Shown here: positions 5,655 to 10,833 of the stretch, in pieces | Layout: the number at the start of each line of letters is the position of its first letter | How positions within the stretch are numbered: the stretch's first letter is position 1 | DNA from: Azohydromonas lata NBRC 102462 | Lineage (GTDB): Bacteria > Pseudomonadota > Gammaproteobacteria > Burkholderiales > Burkholderiaceae_C | Direction: 5' to 3' | DNA length: 10,833 bases | Assembly: GCA_945878385.1 (NCBI GenBank) | Contig: CAMCTE010000084.1 | Coordinates: forward strand, 1 to 10,833 | Translations under genes and position numbers: made by a program | The notes under the pieces: generated by a model | Databases searched by the model: none | What the model saw: only the letters and a program-made list of their open reading frames with translations | What the model was told of the DNA's origin: nothing

Positions 5655-7130
5655 ATGGGACCCGGCGACGAGGTGGACAGCACCTTCTTTTGGCATGACT
5701 ACGAGACCTTCGGCATCGACACGCGGCGCGACGCCCCCGCGCAGTTCGCCGGTATCCGCACCGATGCGGAGTTGAACGAGGTGGGCGAGGCGGTGATGCT
5801 GTACTGCAAGCCGCCGCGCGACGCGCTGCCCGACCCGGGTTCCTGCCTGATCACCGGCATCACGCCGCAACTGTGCGAGGAGCGCGGTCTGGGTGAGGCG
5901 GCCTTCGCCCAGCGGGTGTTGGACGAACTGGGCGCCCCGGGCACCATCGGCGTGGGCTACAACACCTTGGGCTTCGATGACGAGGTCACGCGCCACCTGT
6001 TCTGGCGCAACCTCATCGACCCCTATGGGCGCGAGTGGCAGAACCAATGCGGCCGCTGGGACCTCTTCAATGTGGTGCGCTGCGCCTACGCCCTGCGGCC
6101 TGAGGGGCTGGTGTGGCCGGTCAAGGAAGATGGCCGCACTTCCCTGAAACTGGAGCACTTGAGCGCCGCCAATGGGCTGATGCACGAAGCCGCGCATGAC
6201 GCCCTGAGCGATGTGCGCGCCACCATCGGCCTGGCACGCCTGCTGCGATCGAAACAACCCAAGTTGTTCGACTACTGCCTGGGCTTGCGCCACAAGCGCG
6301 CGGTGCAGCAGGTGATTGGGCCGCTGGGCGCTCAGCGCCAACCTTTCTTGCATGTCTCGGGCATGTACGGCCACGAGCGCGGCTACCTGGCGGTGGTGTG
6401 GCCCCTGGCGCAGCACCCCACCAACAGCAATGAAGTGATCGTTTGGGACCTTGCCGCCGACCCCTGCGAATTGCTGGGCCTGTCGGTGACCGACATCCGC
6501 ACCCGCCTGTTCACGCGGCGCGAAGACCTGCCCGAGGGCGTCACCCGCCTGCCGATCAAGAGCGTGCACATCAACAAGAGCCCAGTGGTGATCAAGCGCC
6601 TGGACACGCTCAGCGACAAGCGCGCTGCGCATTGGGGCGTGGATGTGGCCCAGGCGCTGCGGCATGCGCAGGCTGCTCTGGCCCAGGCCAGCGCCTTCGA
6701 CGCTTTGCCTTGGGCTCAGGTGTTCAGCCGAGAGCCGCGTGAAGGCGATGACGAATTGGACGCTGAACAGACGCTGTACGGCGGCGCGTTCTTGTCGAAC
6801 AACGACCGCCGCGCCCTGGAAAAGCTGCGCCTGCTTTCCGGTCAGGACCTGGCCCGCCAGCGCCCGGCCTTTGAAGACGCGCGCCTGGACGAGATGCTGC
6901 TGCGCTACCGGGCCCGCAACTGGCCCGAGGCGCTGGAAGCGGCAGAGCAGGCCCAATGGCTGAGCCACTGCCGCGCGCGACTGCTGCAAGGCAAGGGAGG
7001 GCATCGCACGGTGGCGCAGGTGCTGGCGCGCATAGACGAGTTGGCCGACGAGCGGATGCAGGCCGAGGACGAGCGTGGACAGGCGGTGCTGGAGGCTTTG
7101 GTGGACTGGGTGGAAGCCATCGTTCCCTGA
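5655..7130 (+). CDS. sbcB: Exodeoxyribonuclease I (3'-5' ssDNA exonuclease)
   Basis: Exonuclease I degrades single-stranded DNA from 3' ends and acts in mismatch repair and recombination, in contact with SSB. The 491 residues (E. coli enzyme: 475) carry the DEDDh active site at the same numbers as in E. coli: Asp15 and Glu17 in HDYETFG, Asp108 in GFDDE, and His181 and Asp186 in HDALSD. The exonuclease domain covers about residues 10-200. The rest corresponds to the SH3-like and C-terminal helical domains of the family. The ATG at 5655 lies 5 bases after the ribE stop, and GAAGG sits very close before it. A GTG at 5673 is possible, but the ATG gives an N-terminus like E. coli SbcB. Tight spacing suggests cotranscription with ribE, with no evident functional link. 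Confidence 0.95.
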   Translation: MGPGDEVDSTFFWHDYETFGIDTRRDAPAQFAGIRTDAELNEVGEAVMLYCKPPRDALPDPGSCLITGITPQLCEERGLGEAAFAQRVLDELGAPGTIGVGYNTLGFDDEVTRHLFWRNLIDPYGREWQNQCGRWDLFNVVRCAYALRPEGLVWPVKEDGRTSLKLEHLSAANGLMHEAAHDALSDVRATIGLARLLRSKQPKLFDYCLGLRHKRAVQQVIGPLGAQRQPFLHVSGMYGHERGYLAVVWPLAQHPTNSNEVIVWDLAADPCELLGLSVTDIRTRLFTRREDLPEGVTRLPIKSVHINKSPVVIKRLDTLSDKRAAHWGVDVAQALRHAQAALAQASAFDALPWAQVFSREPREGDDELDAEQTLYGGAFLSNNDRRALEKLRLLSGQDLARQRPAFEDARLDEMLLRYRARNWPEALEAAEQAQWLSHCRARLLQGKGGHRTVAQVLARIDELADERMQAEDERGQAVLEALVDWVEAIVP

Positions 7131-7199
7131 GCCTTGGGAGATCCTCGCCCGATTTCAGGTTGAATTGGCGGGCAAGTTACCCAGCCCAGGGTCCTGTTC

Positions 7200-7230
7200 C
7201 TGACGCACGGCCTTTGACAGTGGCTACCAT
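7200..7230 (+). promoter_or_regulatory. Weak candidate promoter for the histidine kinase operon
   Basis: TACCAT at 7225-7230 is a reasonable -10 element, and CTGACG at 7200-7205 could be a -35, with a long 19-base spacer. A perfect TTGACA at 7214-7219 is also present but has no -10 at the right distance before the ribosome binding site. The rest of the gap 7131-7257 holds no clear terminator for sbcB. Confidence 0.25.
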
Positions 7231-7242
7231 CGGGTCCCAAAA

Positions 7243-7248
7243 GGGAGG
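7243..7248 (+). promoter_or_regulatory. Strong ribosome binding site of the histidine kinase gene
   Basis: GGGAGG lies 9 bases before the GTG at 7258. It supports this GTG start, which also leaves the whole N-terminal sensor domain intact. Confidence 0.7.
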
Positions 7249-7257
7249 ATTCACAAA

Positions 7258-9213
7258 GTGGACCTGTTCGGCGGTTTCTTGTCGAGCCAGGGCTATATGC
7301 CCCATGGCTACTGTTTTACCTGGACGCCTTCGTTGTTGTGGTCGATGGTGTTGTCCGACGGGGTGATTGCCCTGTCGTATTTTTCGATCCCCGCGGTGAT
7401 CGTGAGCTTTTACTCCAAGCGCCCCGATCTTCAATACCGTGGTGTGGCGGCCCTGTTCGGCCTGTTCATCATGGCCTGCGGCATCACGCATGTGCTGGCC
7501 ATCTGGACCATCTGGGTGCCCGACTATGGGGTGGAGGCGCTGACCAAGATGGTCACAGCCGTCGTGTCTCTGGTCACTGCGGCGGCCCTGTGGCCGCTGC
7601 TGCCCAAAGCGCTGAAAATTCCCTCGGTGCAGCAGCTGCAGCAGGCCATCGCCTCGCTGGAGACCGAGATGGCCAAGCGCAAGACGGCCGAAGAACACCT
7701 GCATGAGACCGAGCAGAGCCTGGCCGCCACCCTCAACAGCATCGGCGCGGGCTTCATCCGCACCGATGCCGCTGGGCGCATCAGCCGCATCAACGAAGCC
7801 GCGCAGACCATGCTGGGCGTGGAGGTGGTGCAGGCCCAGGGGCTGGCCTTGCGCGAGGTGTTGGTGCAGGATGCAGCCAGCCCGGTCTACAGGCCCGGTC
7901 TGTTTGATTCGATCCACTCCCTGACCGAAGGCGGACAAATTCACCGCCTCACCCTGCACAGCCGAAGCGGGGCTCTTGTCTCGGCGGAGATTCAGGCCAC
8001 GCTCAACCGCACGCCGCAGGGCGCGGTCAGTGGCGTGACCCTGCTGCTGCGCGACATGACGGCCCTGCGCGATGCGCAGGCCGAACTCAACCGGCTGGCG
8101 GCCATTGTGGAGTCTTCTGCGGACGCCATCATTTCCAAGACCTTGGATGGCCGCATCACCAGCTGGAACCGCGGCGCACAGGAAATCTTTGGCTACACGG
8201 CTGATGAGGCCATCGGGCAGTCGGCCCTGATGCTGATTCCACCCGACCGGGCGCAGGAGGAGATGGACATTCTGGCCAGTCTGGCCGATGGGCGACGCGT
8301 GCCGCACTTCAACACGGTTCGGTTGACCAAGGATGGCCGGCAGATTGATGTGTCGGTGACGATTTCACCGATCCTGGATGCGCGTGCCCAGGTGGTGGGT
8401 GGGTCCAAGATTGCGCGCGACATCACGCAGCAGCGGGAAGCGGAGGCTGCGCGCGAACGCAGCAAGGCCCTGGAGGTGGAGAACAGCCAGATCCAGGAAA
8501 CCAGCCGTGTGAAGAGCCTGTTCCTGGCCAATATGTCGCACGAACTGCGCACGCCCCTGAACTCGATCATCGGCTTTGCCGAACTGCTGGAGTCAGGTGC
8601 CGTCCCGGCTGATTCGCCCAAGCACCAACAGTTCCTGGCCAATATTTCCCGCAGTGGCGAGCACCTGCTGCGGCTGATCAATGATGTGCTGGACTTGTCC
8701 AAGGTGGACGCGGGCAAGTTGTCGTTCACGCCGCAGCCGGTGCAACTGGCCCATACCTTGGAAGAAGTGATCGCGGGCATGATGACCGGCACGGCCGCCA
8801 AGCGCTTGCAGGTGAGCTGCGAGGTCGACCCGTTGATCGGCGTGGTGCAGATCGACGACGGGCGGTTCCGGCAGGTGCTGTTCAACTACCTGTCCAACGC
8901 GGTGAAGTTCACGCCGGAGGCCGGGCGCATTGCGGTGCGCGCCACCGCTGAGGGGCCTGAGCATTTCCGCGTGGAGGTGGAAGACACCGGGTCGGGCATT
9001 GCGGCGCAAGACCTGGCGCGGCTGTTCGTGGAGTTCCAGCAGTTGGATTCGAGCTTCACCCGCAAGCATCAGGGCACCGGCTTGGGCCTGGCGCTGACCA
9101 AACGCCTGGTGGAAGCACAAGGCGGCAGCGTGGGCGTGCGCAGCACCGTGGGGCAGGGCAGTGTGTTCCACCTGGTGCTGCCGCGCATCACCCAACCCAT
9201 CAACGCGGATTGA
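7258..9213 (+). CDS. Membrane histidine kinase with ethylene-receptor-like (ETR1-type) sensor domain and two PAS domains
   Basis: This 651-residue inner-membrane sensor kinase begins with three predicted transmembrane helices (about 26-50, 62-84, 90-113). They match the ethylene-binding domain of plant ETR1 and cyanobacterial Slr1212. Asp34, Tyr41, Ile44, Pro45, Ile71, Cys74 and His78 correspond to ETR1 Asp25, Tyr32, Ile35, Pro36, Ile62, Cys65 and His69, always offset by 9 and without gaps. In ETR1 the Cys and His hold the Cu(I) that binds ethylene. A probable coiled coil (about 118-155), PAS1 (about 155-275) and PAS2 (about 280-397) follow. The HisKA domain carries phospho-acceptor His428 in MSHELRTP. 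The HATPase domain has N-box Asn547, G1 Asp576 and the GTGLGL G2 box from 606, so the kinase looks active. There is no fused receiver or HPt. A receiver gene follows after 2 bases. Kinase and domain calls are secure; ethylene as ligand is inference. Confidence 0.92.
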   Translation: MDLFGGFLSSQGYMPHGYCFTWTPSLLWSMVLSDGVIALSYFSIPAVIVSFYSKRPDLQYRGVAALFGLFIMACGITHVLAIWTIWVPDYGVEALTKMVTAVVSLVTAAALWPLLPKALKIPSVQQLQQAIASLETEMAKRKTAEEHLHETEQSLAATLNSIGAGFIRTDAAGRISRINEAAQTMLGVEVVQAQGLALREVLVQDAASPVYRPGLFDSIHSLTEGGQIHRLTLHSRSGALVSAEIQATLNRTPQGAVSGVTLLLRDMTALRDAQAELNRLAAIVESSADAIISKTLDGRITSWNRGAQEIFGYTADEAIGQSALMLIPPDRAQEEMDILASLADGRRVPHFNTVRLTKDGRQIDVSVTISPILDARAQVVGGSKIARDITQQREAEAARERSKALEVENSQIQETSRVKSLFLANMSHELRTPLNSIIGFAELLESGAVPADSPKHQQFLANISRSGEHLLRLINDVLDLSKVDAGKLSFTPQPVQLAHTLEEVIAGMMTGTAAKRLQVSCEVDPLIGVVQIDDGRFRQVLFNYLSNAVKFTPEAGRIAVRATAEGPEHFRVEVEDTGSGIAAQDLARLFVEFQQLDSSFTRKHQGTGLGLALTKRLVEAQGGSVGVRSTVGQGSVFHLVLPRITQPINAD

Positions 9214-9215
9214 AC

Positions 9216-9584
9216 ATGGCCTGCATCCTGGTGATTGACGACCAACCGATGAACCTTGACCTGGTTGAGTATGTGATGCTGAAGGCCGGCCACACGGTGA
9301 TGACGGCCGATTCGGCGGAGATGGGCTTTGCGCGGATGGCCGAGTGCCGGCCCGACCTCATCCTGATGGACATTCAGATGCCCGGGATGGACGGGCTGGA
9401 GATGACGCGGCGCCTGAAGGCCGCACAGGTCACGCGCGACATCGTGGTGGTGGCCTTGACCGCCTATGCCATGAAGGGCGACGAGCAGCGCATGATGGAG
9501 GCCGGATGTGACGGCTACCTGGCCAAGCCGATCAATGTGAGAACCTTCGCCGACCAGGTGGCTCACTGGTTGCCGGCGGCATGA
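9216..9584 (+). CDS. Single-domain response regulator (CheY/DivK-like receiver)
   Basis: This 122-residue protein is a receiver domain only, with no DNA-binding or enzymatic output. The phosphorylation site is complete: acidic pair Asp8-Asp9, phospho-acceptor Asp52 in MDIQMPGMDG, Thr82 in LTAYAMKGD and Lys104 in LAKPI. It starts 2 bases after the kinase stop and is almost certainly the kinase's partner. The ATG at 9216 is preferred over an in-frame TTG at 9210 because GGA at 9207-9209 is well spaced for the ATG, and because the protein then starts directly at the first beta strand (ILVIDD). Such receivers signal by protein contact or pass phosphate through an HPt protein. Neither target nor HPt is encoded here. 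A terminator follows directly. Confidence 0.93.
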   Translation: MACILVIDDQPMNLDLVEYVMLKAGHTVMTADSAEMGFARMAECRPDLILMDIQMPGMDGLEMTRRLKAAQVTRDIVVVALTAYAMKGDEQRMMEAGCDGYLAKPINVRTFADQVAHWLPAA

Positions 9585-9587
9585 AAA

Positions 9588-9609
9588 AGGCCGGGCGTGG
9601 GCCCGGCCT
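9588..9609. terminator. Bidirectional intrinsic terminator between the two-component operon and acnB
   Basis: A perfect 9-bp stem (AGGCCGGGC with GCCCGGCCT) encloses a 4-base loop. On the plus strand it is followed by GTTTCTG. On the minus strand it is followed by a run of five T (complement of 9584-9588), so it is the better terminator for acnB. Its left flank overlaps the last base of the response regulator stop codon. Confidence 0.8.
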
Positions 9610-9620
9610 GTTTCTGCAAG

Positions 9621-9641
9621 GGCCGGGTCTCATCCCCGGCC
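9621..9641. terminator. Second GC hairpin before the acnB end
   Basis: A 7-bp stem (GGCCGGG with CCCGGCC) has a 7-base loop and an extra G-T pair at its base. It repeats the stem sequence of the hairpin at 9588-9609. It lacks a T-tract on either side, so it is probably an accessory hairpin in the acnB 3' end, for termination or mRNA protection. Confidence 0.45.
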
Positions 9642-9666
9642 TGTGGCATGTCGTTCGGGTCGCCCC

Positions 9667-10833
9667 TCAGACCGTCACATCCTTGGCCACATCCGCATAC
9701 TCTTCGATCTGGTCGAAGTTCATGTACTTGTAGATGTTGGCCGCGTCGGTGTTGATGATGCCCACGGCCTCCTGATATTCCGCCAGCGTGGGGATGCGGC
9801 CCAGCTTGGAACACACCGCCGCCAATTCGGCCGAGCCCAGGAACACATTGGTGTTCTTGCCCAGGCGGTTGGGGAAGTTGCGGGTGCTGGTGGACATCAC
9901 CGTGGCGCCTTCACGCACCTGGGCCTGGTTGCCCATGCACAGGCTGCAACCCGGCATTTCGGTGCGTGCACCGGCCGTGCCGAAGGTGGCGTAGTGGCCT
10001 TCCTTGATGAGCTCGCTTTCGTCCATCTTGGTGGGCGGGGCCACCCACAGCTTCACGGGAATGTCGCGCGCACCGCCCAGCACCTTGGCCGCGGCTCGGA
10101 AGTGCCCGATGTTGGTCATGCACGAGCCGATGAAGGCCTCGTCGATCTTGGTGCCGGCCACCTCGCTCATGAACTTGGCATCGTCCGGGTCGTTGGGGCA
10201 GCAGACGATGGGCTCCTTGATATCGGCCAGGTCGATTTCGATCACCGCTGCGTATTCCGCATCCTTGTCGGCTTCCAGAAGCTCAGGCTTGGCCAGCCAG
10301 GCCTCCACCGCCTTGATGCGGCGCTCGAGTGCGCGCTTGTCCTCGTAGCCGTTGGCGATCATGTTTTTCATGAGCACGACGTTGGAGGTGAGGTACTCGA
10401 TGATCGGTGCTTGATTGAGCTTGATCGTGCAGCCGGCGGCGGAGCGCTCGGCCGAGGCGTCGGACAACTCGAAGGCCTGCTCCACCTTCAGGTCGGGCAG
10501 GCCTTCGATTTCCAGCACGCGGCCGCTGAAGATGTTCTTCTTGCCCTGCTTGGCCACCGTGAGCAGCCCGGCCTTGATGGCGTACAGCGGAATGGCGTGC
10601 ACCAGGTCGCGCAGTGTGACGCCCGGCTGCATCTGGCCCTTGAAGCGCACCAGCACCGATTCGGGCATGTCCAGCGGCATCACGCCGGTGGCTGCACCAA
10701 AGGCCACGAGGCCCGAGCCGGCGGGGAAGGAAATGCCGATGGGGAAGCGGGTGTGTGAATCACCACCCGTGCCCACGGTGTCGGGCAGCAGCAGGCGGTT
10801 GAGCCAGGAGTGGATGACGCCGTCACCCGGACG
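9667..10833 (-). CDS. acnB: Aconitate hydratase B, C-terminal part (start beyond the right edge)
   Basis: AcnB is the [4Fe-4S] TCA-cycle enzyme that interconverts citrate and isocitrate through cis-aconitate; E. coli AcnB can also bind mRNA as an apo-protein. The 388 visible residues are closely similar to the C-terminal part of E. coli AcnB. They include the substrate-site GTGGDSHTRF stretch and a conserved HSWLNR segment near the edge. The three cluster cysteines are present: one in SCMTN (codon at 10120-10122) and two in GCSLCMGN (codons at 9946-9948 and 9937-9939). Other family blocks include IFSGR, DASAERSAAG, PNDPDDAK and STSTRNFPNRLG. The frame is open to the edge and the true start is not in the window. 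The gene is convergent with the two-component operon and ends just before the shared terminator. I see no frameshift or missing key residue. Confidence 0.97.
   Translation of the reverse strand, partial: RPGDGVIHSWLNRLLLPDTVGTGGDSHTRFPIGISFPAGSGLVAFGAATGVMPLDMPESVLVRFKGQMQPGVTLRDLVHAIPLYAIKAGLLTVAKQGKKNIFSGRVLEIEGLPDLKVEQAFELSDASAERSAAGCTIKLNQAPIIEYLTSNVVLMKNMIANGYEDKRALERRIKAVEAWLAKPELLEADKDAEYAAVIEIDLADIKEPIVCCPNDPDDAKFMSEVAGTKIDEAFIGSCMTNIGHFRAAAKVLGGARDIPVKLWVAPPTKMDESELIKEGHYATFGTAGARTEMPGCSLCMGNQAQVREGATVMSTSTRNFPNRLGKNTNVFLGSAELAAVCSKLGRIPTLAEYQEAVGIINTDAANIYKYMNFDQIEEYADVAKDVTV

Noticed and set aside
5379..7004. A 541-codon open frame on the minus strand opposite ribE and sbcB.
   Set aside because: It lies antisense to two firmly identified genes with intact active sites. 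Long open antisense frames are expected in GC-rich DNA, and its translation shows no recognisable motif.
7214..7219. Perfect TTGACA as a -35 element for the kinase gene.
   Set aside because: At 16-18 bases downstream there is only CCAAAA-like sequence overlapping the ribosome binding site, so no usable -10 and no leader.
9210..9218. TTG at 9210 as the start of the response regulator, overlapping the kinase stop.
   Set aside because: The GGA at 9207-9209 would be directly adjacent to TTG but is 6 bases from the ATG at 9216, and the receiver fold begins right after that ATG.
9643..10758. A 371-codon open frame on the plus strand across acnB.
   Set aside because: It is entirely antisense to acnB, whose sequence is unmistakable. 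The His/Gly/Val/Leu-rich translation is typical of a shadow frame.

Overview
The window is GC-rich and densely coded, with every gene close to its neighbour. The set of genes (AcnB, exonuclease I, an E. coli RibC-like riboflavin synthase, a pullulanase-type debranching enzyme, an NtrC/sigma-54-type promoter) suggests a proteobacterium. A betaproteobacterium of the Burkholderiales (Comamonadaceae-like) is my best guess. That placement is inference from gene content and codon use, not a database result. I see no insertion sequences, phage genes, tRNA, rRNA or CRISPR, and no gene-free stretch over 300 bases.

Left part (1-3137): the 5' end of a minus-strand lipoprotein gene runs off the left edge. 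It is divergent from a complete, exported pullulanase-type alpha-1,6-glucosidase. The short region between them carries two copies of a 13-bp dyad, GTAGT-N3-ACTAC, in opposite orientation. One lies at the 5' end of each gene, so a single regulator probably controls both as an alpha-glucan utilisation unit.

Middle part (3138-7130): an ammonium transporter gene (TTG start) sits behind what looks like a complete nitrogen-stress promoter. There are two NtrC-like sites 31 bp apart and a -24/-12 sigma-54 element. Its stop codon overlaps the start of a small ArsC/Spx-family thioredoxin-fold protein. Next come riboflavin synthase (ribE, E. coli RibC type) and exonuclease I (sbcB), 5 bases apart.

Right part (7131-10833): a membrane histidine kinase is followed after 2 bases by a stand-alone receiver protein. 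The kinase's N-terminal three-helix domain matches plant ETR1 at each copper/ethylene-site residue I compared, with a constant numbering offset of 9. It is therefore a candidate bacterial ethylene sensor and the most interesting item here. A strong GC hairpin with A/T tracts on both sides forms a shared terminator between this operon and the convergent acnB gene, whose N-terminal half lies beyond the right edge.
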